Assembly: GCA_023078555.1 (NCBI GenBank)
Contig: CM041197.1
Span: 9,668,552-9,732,551, forward strand
Origin: Ulva prolifera
Lineage: Eukaryota > Chlorophyta > Ulvophyceae > Ulvales > Ulvaceae
Reading direction: 5' to 3'
Length of the DNA: 64,000 nucleotides
Shown piece by piece: positions 49,901 to 58,746 of this stretch. Within the stretch, counting starts at the first letter, position 1, and each line of letters starts with the position of its first letter. The translations under genes were made by a program, and so were the position numbers. The notes beneath the pieces are model-generated. The model was not told the origin of the DNA. It did no database searches and saw only the letters and a program-made list of their open reading frames with translations.

Positions 49901-51190
49901 AGGGTGGGCGTCTGGTCCACTGGAGGTTGTGGTGCTGCGGTGCTGGCACAGTCCAGGGCCTGCACTGGCTGTGACACTGTGGTACTTGCTTGCGTGCTAG
50001 TTTGTTGCGGGGAGGGATGCTTGGAAACTTGATCCGCCCTGCTGCTGCTTGTGGATGTGGCACCAGATGTATCTCGGCGAGGCTCTTGAGAGCTGTTGCG
50101 TGGACCAGGTGGTGGCTTGCCGCTTTCGGCTTGTGTTTCTGTGCACGGCGCAGTTGGAGCGACTTGGTCTGCGTGGGGCAGGCGTTGGGTTTCGATGCCA
50201 GCCGAGCCAGCATGACTGATCTCGCCCGGCCGAAGCCTTATACACCTGTATACTCCTGGAGGAACCTCAATGAATTCATCACATGCCGCTGACAGCTGAC
50301 CAGGTGTCTTCGATGAGGAATGACGGTGGCAGACACCATCCGTGCTGGCTTCGATTGAGTTGATGCTTCTCACCTGTGTAGGCCCAGATGCTGACTGACT
50401 TACTGGTGCTCCAGAATCAGTGCTTTGTTCACTGCTGCCTGCGGGTGGCTGGCATGTAGACTGGTGCTGGCAGCTCGCCGGCGCAGGCTGCACTGACGTG
50501 AGGACTGTTGGTGAGGTCTTGCTGGACGACATGAGAAGTGACCGTCGACCCAACGGATCCCGTCCGCAAATGAGCTGCTGGGACTTTTTGTGCCAGAAGA
50601 CGAATGCGTAAGGGCCGCGCAACTGACAGATGAGGCTGTGCACTGGATCTGTAGAGCTGCCATTCTCTCCAGCAGAGAGCTGTCGATCTGGCGCACAAGT
50701 GGATTCACATGAGCCACAATCTGCTGTACGGTTCTGGCAGCAGTCAGGACTCCGGTCAAACACGGCGGCAAGAGCTGTCAGGAAAGCTTCGGTATCACTG
50801 CTGTGTTGTGCTATGGCAAGACCATCGTAAATCTCTCCTGCACGCAGCACACGTTTACCCTACTACTGCTGCCAATAGCGTTTTCCGACGTGGAGCGCCG
50901 TCATGTCTGCGTTGCTGCAGCGCAGATCCGCAGGCCACACCGTTGAAGCTGAGCGTGTTGCCGACGGAGTCAACAAGAGGCAGAGATGCGACGGTGCATC
51001 CACGCAGCTGTAGCAGCGTGCCAGATAGTAGCGCTACGCTCTCTGATTTGGATTCATCACTTCCAGGACTTGTTGCTATACGGCACGCGCCTTGCGCGTC
51101 GGGGCCCCGCCTCCGAACGTGAGACAGGCTCGTCTCCAAAACGCTCCAACTGTCCGCGTTGGGGCCCAGAATGCATAATATTCCACACAT
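46903..51190 (-). CDS. ASNSD1: asparagine synthetase domain-containing protein (ASNSD1-type) with large low-complexity insertions
   Basis: Class-II glutamine amidotransferase plus PP-loop synthetase-like protein; cellular role poorly defined even in animals. Minus-strand exons: 51190-about 50928, about 50849-49213 or somewhat before 49213 (3' edge not fixed), 48802-48512, 48235-47764 and 47292-46903. It starts MCGILCILG with the catalytic Cys at position 2, then SHVRRRGPDAQG and SFNGEIYDGLA across the first splice (Gly codon split), and GPYAFVFWHKKSQQLICGRD. The synthetase half has VLVPLSGGVDSTVVAVLAHA, EPIDLVNVCFAAGTSPDRL, LGHGADEVFGGYGRHRTRF, NLGRDDRLVADLSREARHPF and AIQFGSRIGRAHN. The RHR after GGYG marks ASNSD1 rather than true AsnB. 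About 370 residues rich in Pro/Ser/Ala/Gln follow the amidotransferase core, and about 95 residues interrupt the synthetase half. The stop is TAG at 46903-46905. Confidence 0.93.
49045..49131 (+). repeat. imperfect 30-bp direct repeat in an ASNSD1 intron
   Basis: A unit beginning AGGTGATCTGAGGCAGATA and ending CACGAGCTAA occurs twice, about 57 bases apart, with one difference (ATCAC against ACCAC). A partial third piece (CTGAGGTGATCACGA) lies between them. Confidence 0.7.
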
Positions 51191-52339
51191 TGACTGTTGG
51201 CGCTATCGTAACATGCGCTACTTTTAGACGCCTGCAGATGCACTGTTCTATTCCGCTTCCGCACTGCAGATCTATTCAGCGGGCTAAAAACAGCCCGATC
51301 GCCATCAGTGGCGCATTCACTTGGAGGTAGATGGAACTTCCTGTCATGAAGGAAGTGCATCATGCTGGCAGAAGCTGGCAAGCGCAGGCGACGCCCGATC
51401 GCAGCAGCGGCTTGAATGCATTGCTACCTTGAGCGCTGCGGCCAGCACTGAGTTGGCCTAGGTGGGCTACCTAGATACAATGGGCCACGAAAACTTCCTA
51501 CATTTCTGTGTGTGCCGTGTACTGTGTGAAACACCGTCCAGGGCCAACGCGTGAACGTGCATGCCCCGCCATTGCAGCCCGTGCGCAGCAGTCATCGGGC
51601 ATCACAATGACATCGCAGCGCCATCCGATTGGAGCCATTCACGCTTCCGTGATGCCTGAGATAGACTGTTGTAGCCGAGGCTATCCTTCAGCGCCCTGCT
51701 TAGATTCTTGCATGCATGCTTCCCAGACTACTTGCGAACACTGCAATCCGAGACAGCTTACATGTATGCAAACCAGTGAACTCTGCACTAGTGGCCTGCC
51801 CTGACTATTCACTGAAACTGGATGAATGTAAAACAATATGACTGAATGCAATGACTTGAGCTCTACGCCAGCTGCCGTTCAAAGTGAACAACTGATGACA
51901 CTCTGCAGCAGCTTGTACCGCTGCCGGTCCACGGATCGGTGTCGGCCACGAACCTCATGCAGCCACTGCCAGATCCTCAGCCTTGGAGGCCTCAGATCTG
52001 GACACCTAGAGCGGCCACAGGAGCATGCATCTACCAGTATAGACCAGGGGACAACCTCAGGGCACTCACCGCGCGCAAAAATACAATCAACACATACAAT
52101 AAACAAGCCCTCCCCGTCGCCCCGGAACGTAGAAGGAACATAGGACATACGTCCTACTTCTGCAAAGCTACGCCACACATGTATGGCATTCACAGCCTCA
52201 TGCGTGTGTGTGGTGCACATGCGGGTATCCTCTCAGCCGGCAGGCGCCATGACAGAAACGTATACGGCTGCCGGGCATGCATGCGTGCATGGCCAAGAAG
52301 TGGTAGCGCCTGGCCCCCGCAGGACAGGTTGGTTGGTCA
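51191..52339. other. intergenic region between ASNSD1 5' end and the Pro-rich gene 3' end
   Basis: About 1.15 kb of lower-GC sequence. No supported gene on either strand. It should hold the ASNSD1 promoter next to 51190. Confidence 0.45.
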
Positions 52340-53977
52340 TCACAGCAGCACAGGGGCGGGAGCCGGGCCGGCAGCAGGCACAGCAGCTGCTTCAGGCGCG
52401 TCTGCGAAGGCAGCCCCTGAGGGATCCCCTGGTGAGTCTGCGGCCACAAACCCTGGGGCGAGCAGCGTGTCATCGCCCAGAACAAGGCCGCCGGATTGAT
52501 CAGCGCTGACAGGCCCCTCAATGGCGGGGGCTACAGGCACGGGACCAAGTGGGAGCTCCTCCCGTGCCAACGGCCCCACGGCCGGGGGGTCTGCTGTCAA
52601 CACGGGCGTTTCCACCGGAAGGGTGTCAGGCAGCAGTGGGGCTAGAGGTAGGGCCGGAGGTGGAGGCGGCGGTGGCGCCAGGGGTTGGGGCGGAGGTGGA
52701 GCCAGAGGTGGGGGCGGCGGTAGAACTGGAGGTGGGGGCAGCGACAGCGGTGGAGGCGGAGGTGGAGCCGGAGGCGGGGGTGGCAGTGGAACTGGAGGTG
52801 GGGGCGGCGGTGGCGCCAGAGGTGGGGGCGGAGGTGGAGCCAGAGGTGGGGGCGGCGGTGGAATTGGAGGTGGGGGCGGAGACAGCAGTGGGGCTAGAGG
52901 TAGGGCCGGAGGTGGAGGCGGCGGTGGCGCCAGGGGTTGGGGCGGAGGTGGAGCCAGAGGTGGGGGCGGCGGTAGAACTGGAGGTGGGGGCAGAGACAGC
53001 GGTGGAGGCGGAGGTGGAGCCGGAGGCGGGGGTGGCGGTGGAACTGGAGGTGGGGGCGGCGGTGGCGCCAGAGATGGGGGCGGAGGTGGACTAGTCGGAG
53101 GTGGGGGCGGCGGTGGAGCCGAAGGTGGGGGCGGCGGTGGAGCCGGAGGTGGGGGCGGCGGCGTAACTGGGGGTGGGGGTGGCGGTGGAGCCAGAGGTGG
53201 GGGCGGAGGCAGGGGCGGAGGTGGAGGCGGCGCCAGAGGTGGTGCCGGGGGTGGGGGTGGAGGCGGCAGGGCTTGAATTGTGGCCGGTGACAGGGCTGGA
53301 GGTGGAAAGGCAGGTACAGCGGCTACAGGGGGAGCGGCAACGGCAGGTCCCTCCGAGGAGACACCCGGCGCATCTGCGGCCACAAACCCTGGGGCAAGCA
53401 GCGAGTCATCCCCCGGAACGAACGACATCTCCCCTGTGACCTCAACTCCGATGGGCGCTTCGATGGCGGCGGCTACGGGCACCGGACCGAGTGGGAGCTC
53501 TTCGATTACCGACGGCCCCACTGCCGGGGGGTCCTCCGGGACGTCGGGGGCGGCGACGTCAGGGGCCACGGGGGCGGGCGGGTTGGGCCCCCCCGGCCCG
53601 GCTCGGGAAATATCGGTGAAGCAGCGGCCTGCACGCGGCGCGAGGCCGGCGCCGGGGGAGCAGGGGGTGGCCCCCGCGGCGGTGCAAACCGGCTGCAGGC
53701 GGCCGCCGCACGGCACGCAGAAGCCGCTGGGGCCGTCGCACGCGAGCGCGGCGCCGCCGCACGCCGCGCCGGGGCAGCACACCTGCGCTTCGCCGCCGCA
53801 GCCCGCGCCGGCGTCGGTCAGGCGGCGGCCGTACATGTGTGAGACCTCATGAGGGAGGGTCGGGAGGGCTGTGGCTGCTGGCGGCGCGGAGAGGAGGGGC
53901 CGGGCGCATGTTGTTGGGGTGAAGGCGACCAGGAGCAGCGCCCACACGAGGACGCGGAGCGCGGCCACATTCGGCAT
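52340..53977 (-). CDS. secreted proline-rich, extensin-like protein; single exon, 545 residues
   Basis: Probably an extracellular or wall protein. The start gives a clear signal peptide (MPNVAALRVLVWALLLVAF then TPTTCARPLL). A Cys-rich segment follows, with eleven or so Cys including QVCCPGAACGG and GFCVPCGGRLQPVC. Next is module A, PPAVGPSVIEELPLGPVPVA to LLAPGFVAADAPG. A block of about 225 residues is almost only Pro with Ala, Leu, Val and Ser (PPPPPPAPP and PPLAPPPP repeats). Module A' follows (PPAVGPLAREELPLGPVPVA to LLAPGFVAADSPG) and the chain ends PAPVLL. Pro runs flanked by Ala/Ser/Val suit prolyl hydroxylation and arabinosylation as in algal hydroxyproline-rich glycoproteins. No hydrophobic C-terminal tail is seen. 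The opposite-strand Gly-rich frame is its shadow. Confidence 0.8.
   Translation of the reverse strand: MPNVAALRVLVWALLLVAFTPTTCARPLLSAPPAATALPTLPHEVSHMYGRRLTDAGAGCGGEAQVCCPGAACGGAALACDGPSGFCVPCGGRLQPVCTAAGATPCSPGAGLAPRAGRCFTDISRAGPGGPNPPAPVAPDVAAPDVPEDPPAVGPSVIEELPLGPVPVAAAIEAPIGVEVTGEMSFVPGDDSLLAPGFVAADAPGVSSEGPAVAAPPVAAVPAFPPPALSPATIQALPPPPPPPAPPLAPPPPPPLPPPPPLAPPPPPPPVTPPPPPPAPPPPPPSAPPPPPPPTSPPPPPSLAPPPPPPPVPPPPPPPAPPPPPPLSLPPPPVLPPPPPLAPPPPQPLAPPPPPPPALPLAPLLSPPPPPIPPPPPPLAPPPPPPLAPPPPPPPVPLPPPPPAPPPPPPLSLPPPPVLPPPPPLAPPPPQPLAPPPPPPPALPLAPLLPDTLPVETPVLTADPPAVGPLAREELPLGPVPVAPAIEGPVSADQSGGLVLGDDTLLAPGFVAADSPGDPSGAAFADAPEAAAVPAAGPAPAPVLL
52631..53062 (-). repeat. tandem duplication, 252-bp period, within the Pro-rich repeat domain
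   Basis: A segment starting CAGCAGTGGGGCTAGAGG on the plus strand occurs at 52631 and again at 52883. About 180 bases of each copy are nearly identical with only scattered differences (for example GGCAGTGG against GGCGGTGG). In protein terms this repeats an 84-residue block containing SLPPPPVLPPPPPLAPPPPQ. Confidence 0.85.
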
Positions 53978-56242
53978 CTGGAGGGGTCGGTGGGGACAGG
54001 GTGCCCTGCATGCAGAGGGAAGATCTACTAGAGGTTGTCAGATGTACACTGATCGCGAGGCAGAGCTGCTTCGGACATGCTTGGCAGATGCGCCATAGCT
54101 GGGCGTTCGTTTGAGGTTGATTTGGAGGGGCTGCAGCTACAGCGCTTGGCACAAGTCTTGATCGTTGAGGATGAATGGATAAACGGTTTGCCTCGCTAGG
54201 CAAGCCACCTACAGGCTCCAGTCCCACGGTCCACATATGTACATATGTATGGATATCCTGCCTGTGCGTCCAGGTCCCAGGTGGGATCGTGTCAAGGCGT
54301 ACACATCGAGAGTGGCAGTGTGAAGTGATGAATGGTTTCATGAGACGCGCTAGACAAGACAATACGCGTGAGCGGGCATGCATAGGTCGCCTGTGCGTGC
54401 GCTTGCAACAGCACTGGCCTTCACAACTTGCAACATGGTGCGCAAAAGCTGACGCAGACTGGTGGCTGCACTAGTGGCTGGTCTCCTGCGATCTCCTGCT
54501 GCAGCATGACACGACGCATCCCTGCCATCCCTCCCATCACACCGAACGCTGGGTGCCGATACTGGCCACTGGCATTCCCCTGCAGGACATTGGTGTGGTC
54601 CGCCAATCGATCGGAAACATTCATAGCTGAGGAGCATTCGTAGCTGGGGAGCGTTCGTAGCTGCAGCTGGGGTGTGTGACTGAGGGCACAGCCGTGCCTT
54701 CGCTCTTCGGCTACCTCACCTACCAAGGACCGAGGACCGGGCCAAGCACACTGCAGTGTCAAGCATGGAAAGGGAGGGATTACACTGCATGCTTCCGAGA
54801 TGATCAATGAGACAAAGGATGCCACAGACAAATGCGTGCAAGTATGGTGCACTGTTCACATCATGCATCACAGCGGCTCCGCGAAGGGTGTCATGCCATG
54901 CCACAAGCCATGCCAGACGGTCATATGTTACACATTGACCTGCGTCATGGCACTGTCAAGGATCGTCCCCGGCTGACTGTGAACAGTCGGGCAGATACCA
55001 TTGGAGACATTCTGCATTTGTCGTTGAAACGTGCGAAAAGGTGCGGTACAAAAGGTGCGGTACGGGTAATGGGGCCAGGTGTTGCTGACGGCTACTGCGA
55101 AGTGCGCATGGACCGGCACATGACCTGGCCTTCGTTCGTCTTCCAGTGCGCAGTGTGCAATCGTTGTCAACAGGAGTTCATTCGAATCTGCATGTATGCC
55201 ACAAGACGATGAGTGGGTACCTCATAGCTGCACTGGAGTCTTCAGACGGCGCGGTGGCTTCACGTTCGCCGCAGTCGAAACAGCTTTTTCAACGGCACAT
55301 CGACGGCCTTGCTCTCGTCCTGGAAGAGTGTAGTCCACACGCACGCCTGTGCATCATGCTCGCCGGTGGAAAACATCACATAGTATCTGTTGTCGTCGTT
55401 TGCAGGCTCCCGAATGCTCTCTGGGCGCTGTTGCAGCAGCAATTGCGTCCGATCACCAGTCCAGGCGATCGGCAGGCGCGATCTACGCCGGCCTATCGCA
55501 ACCAGGTACATAAAATTGCAATAGCTCACAGCTTCTGTTGCTCGTAGTATTACGCATCGCGGGTTTGTGTGCGTGTGTTGGCTGGCCGCTAGCGCTTCAC
55601 CATGGCCAGCTGGTCCGCCAGATGACGCCGGGCTGAACCCATCGCCACGAACGGTGTGCCGTAGACGTGAATGGCACGGGTCCCTCATTAATTTTTTAAG
55701 CCATGCATGCGCAACCGTCGGTACGACGCCTGTCATCGAGTCAACCTGTACGTATGCAAATTTGCAGTGATAAATTGTATGCAACGCTGTCAATCTGTTC
55801 AGGGAAAGTTGAGCCCCCAGTGCAACGCTGGATCATGTGGCTGACCGTGTCACTCCCTGGACGTATGCTTCACATATCTCGAGATATGTGATGCATACTA
55901 TCTTATAGTCTATCTCAGACTACATCTCAAACTATCTACTACATCTCATACTATCTCATAGAGATATGCAGTGACATTCAAGCAACCCCGATTGAAATGG
56001 ACTGTGGCCAAAATGTTGGCTGCTCGTCTCACAGAAGCCTGCTCAGCTCGATATGTTCAAGGGCTAGATATGGATGGACCAAGTTGTGTATGTATTTATT
56101 TACTTACAAAGGACAGAGGCCGGGCATGAAGGCAGTTCCCGGAATCCACCCGCCAACCCTCTAACTCATGCATGGCACTAGGCACTAGTTGTATATATGT
56201 ATGTCTGTCTCGAGATGTGGCAGTCTGTTAGGGATACATCTG
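53978..56242. other. lower-GC region, no resolved gene
   Basis: About 2.3 kb with only doubtful coding signals. Minus-strand segments at about 54670-54421 and 55560-55260 look protein-like (for example WTGDRTQLLLQQRPESIREP) but no splice pattern or family could be fixed. A 36-bp near-perfect palindrome lies at 55863-55898, followed by an A/T-rich stretch of CTATCTCA-like repeats to about 55970. Confidence 0.35.
55863..55898. repeat. 36-bp palindrome (one mismatched pair) with the TATCTCGAGATA core, copy 2
   Basis: The central 20 bases CACATATCTCGAGATATGTG are a perfect palindrome. The arms extend to GTATGC...GCATAC with one mismatched pair. Core shared with 39716 and 57535. Confidence 0.88.
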
Positions 56243-57750
56243 CTACATCAGGTCTCCTGCAGGAGAGTGTGTGGCTGCCAGCAGCGAGGGCAGCACCAGG
56301 GCCTCGTCCAGGATCAAATCCCAGTACGTGCGCCTGTCTACGGACTTACCGCGGTGTAGCGCGGTGGATCGCCTTTTCGAAAATGACGTCACCTGCTCAG
56401 CGGCTGCTCGAGCACACATGATCACAGCTCCGTCAATCGACGTGCATGGGCGCGCTCTTTTTCAGGCCGCTTGTAGGCCTCACGATTGAAGTCCCGGCAC
56501 CATCAACGCGCACGCTGCACCAATGTACACTGGCTTATGAAAAAGCCCCTTGCATTCGTTTTCGTTTCACCTTACCAGCTTCTCGAGCACGTTACTGAAG
56601 TAGGCCTGCGATTCGTTGGTTGTCGCTCGTGACAGTGAGCGCTTTTCCAGCTGTCTACGCAAAGCTTTCGGAAGTTGAAGTTGCCTGGCAATATACTGTC
56701 TTGTCAAAGCGGAAGTGAGGCGCGCAGAGCTGCCGTATCGAGGTTTCTGTCACTGTCGCACTTGCCTCAGGTGTCGTGCGTATTTATCCGCGGGCTCGAA
56801 AGGTTGCGACAGCGCTCTGTCTAGCCGGCAGCTTTCTTCATTAGGTACGCAGTCATCTCTTACACCCCAAACCAACAGTACATGCGATTACACGGCGGCA
56901 TGTGCTGCGCGCAGTACTCGTTTGCTAATGCCGCAATAACCACGTGCCTGCCCCACACTCATCGTCAGCAAACCATACAGCAGCCCCCGTGGTCATTTCG
57001 GATATATTTCTATCTTGACAGTGCTGTCGTAGCTGGCTGTCCTGCATGCCCACATCGTAGATCCGAAGCTGCGAGCATCTAGAATGCAACACACAGATGC
57101 ATGCCGGCAAGATGTCATGTTTTGCCAGCGTTGATCACTGAATACCTTCTGTGGTGTGTGCTCTTGTTCCTGTCGAGCAGCAGGCCATACTTTTTTTGCA
57201 TACATGTCGTCTGCATGCTCGTCGCTCAACATGAGAGCACATGAGAGCACATGCGGTGCCATCGTCCACGGACAGGCATAGCTTCTTCAATGGTGCATCA
57301 ACTCAAATCTGTTGATGGTTTCGTAAGAGTGCTGGTATTGGAGGTGTTTCGTCTTGGTGTGTGATAGCGACTGTGACGCATGCCTGGGATGCCCGGGCGC
57401 TGTTCAACAGCACATCTGATCTGCCTCACTCGGGAGAACAGGACCTCGGATGCACTCGACTTGCCTTCGCTGCTGATTCAGAAAAGCTTCGTCTTATAGA
57501 GTACAAATTCTTGTCGCCGCTCGCTAACATCACGTATCTCGAGATACAAACGACTTGGTGTCGACTGTTTCCTGCGGATTGGTGTTCCTGGTATCAGCGA
57601 TGTCTTAAACATCTCGCAATGTATGCCTTGCGGCACTGGAGGCTCGCGCGTAATTACCTCGCTGCGGGTCATCGCTATCAGCAGGGAATCGTCGAACTCA
57701 TCGTGCACGCCTGGCACGCCACGGCTGGCACGTTCGAGGCATAGGGCACG
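56243..57750 (-). CDS. possible unrecognised gene or decayed gene, coding-like fragments
   Basis: No family recognised. The best segment is about 56732-56573 on the minus strand, KPRYGSSARLTSALTRQYIA through FSNVLEKL, ending at a classic GTAAGG donor. A plausible next segment (56400-56243) reads VTSFSKRRSTALHRGKSVDR and ends in a TAG. Upstream, the same frame gives LDRALSQPFEPADKYARHLR but is separated by an in-frame TGA. Segments at about 57190-57100 and 57717-57478 (FKTSLIPGTPIRRKQSTPSR) are also coding-like. GC is lower than in the confirmed genes. Either a lowly expressed gene with introns I cannot place, or a host pseudogene. Confidence 0.28.
57534..57547. repeat. TATCTCGAGATA palindrome, copy 3
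   Basis: GTATCTCGAGATAC is a perfect 14-bp palindrome with the same 12-bp core as the copies near 39.72 and 55.88 kb. Confidence 0.85.
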
Positions 57751-57932
57751 CGCGTGTCGGCCGTCCGTCCTGAGGTGTGATCACGTTCGCTGCGCCAGCA
57801 CATCCACCTCAAATTTTTTTACGGTACCTCAGCGATGGCATTGCAGCCCAGCTGCAATGCATGTGGCTCACACACCCGCTCGTCACCTGCCGCAATTCAC
57901 ACCAGCGCATCGATTCTCCCCGCACGTGCAGG

Positions 57933-57940
57933 TGACGTCA
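57933..57940 (+). promoter_or_regulatory. TGACGTCA palindrome (bZIP/CRE-type site)
   Basis: The perfect octamer overlaps the first base of the proposed ATG at 57940. This is the consensus for CREB/TGA-type bZIP factors. Its position at the start codon makes a promoter role uncertain. Confidence 0.25.
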
Positions 57941-58746
57941 TGACGCGAATCCTCCTCCTCAACGCCTGTCTGAAACCGCGCGTCGCTATCCGCCGCGAGA
58001 CATACGGCGACTGCTGCAGCGAGGCCTACACCTCGTTCGGCGGCGAAGCCCGGATCCCGTTCCGCGACCTCCGCGAAACGTTCCGCTCCGGCTTCTCCCC
58101 CGACGCCCCCACCGCCACCGCTGACCCCGGCCGCCCGTCTGCCGCACGCCGCAGCTCCTCCGACACATTCGACCGCTTCTCGCTGACGGACTGGGACGGC
58201 ATCATCCAGAGCACGGCCCTCCCACCCGGCTCCGCCCCCTCCTCCACCACAGGCACCACCCCGGACGCGCCCAACGGCCTCGCCCCGATCCGCGTCCAAT
58301 TCCGCAGCTCCGTCTTTACCGGCAGCAGACACGGCTCCTCGGCGGGGGATCTCCACGGCGCGCTGCTGGCGGGGCGGCACACCGGACGAGCGCGCCTCGC
58401 TGCGGCCGAGCCACGGGTGTCGACTGGGTCCGGCTGGAACGAATGTGGCGCGCTCGATGACCCCGCTGACATGGACCACTTCGACTCTGACGCCGCCGCA
58501 GCGGCCAAGGCGCCGGGGCACGTGCACGTGGCATCCAACGCGTCGGACTCCGGGAGGATCATGTCGTCCGGGCAGGAGGTGGGGGCGCAGGGGGCGTGGT
58601 CGCCGCGCGGACTCAGCCGCAAGGTCAGCGCCAAGCTGAGCCTGCTGCTGACGCGGCGCAAGGGCGGCGCGGACGTGGGCGCCGGCGGCGGCGCCTCATT
58701 CTCCTCATCTAATGCAGGCCTCACAGTGCGCTCTCGGCCGCCGTGA
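57940..58746 (+). CDS. hypothetical protein, low-complexity C-terminal half (single exon or last exon)
   Basis: Unrecognised. The plus frame is chosen over the long opposite-strand frame because nearly every third codon position is G or C. The ATG at 57940 gives MTRILLLNACLKPRVAIRR, followed by YTSFGGEARIPFRDLRETF, then Ser/Ala/Pro/Gly-rich sequence with FDRFSLTDWDGI and a basic tail, GLSRKVSAKLSLLLTRRK. A GTGCAG directly before GTGACGTCATG could instead be an acceptor, in which case this is the last exon of a longer plus-strand gene. Mostly disordered; no catalytic motif or membrane helix seen. Confidence 0.5.
   Translation: MTRILLLNACLKPRVAIRRETYGDCCSEAYTSFGGEARIPFRDLRETFRSGFSPDAPTATADPGRPSAARRSSSDTFDRFSLTDWDGIIQSTALPPGSAPSSTTGTTPDAPNGLAPIRVQFRSSVFTGSRHGSSAGDLHGALLAGRHTGRARLAAAEPRVSTGSGWNECGALDDPADMDHFDSDAAAAAKAPGHVHVASNASDSGRIMSSGQEVGAQGAWSPRGLSRKVSAKLSLLLTRRKGGADVGAGGGASFSSSNAGLTVRSRPP

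Noticed and set aside
52521-53276. 251-codon Gly-rich open frame on the plus strand
   Set aside because: It is the reverse complement of the polyproline domain (CCN codons read as GGN) and has no signal, start context or homology of its own.
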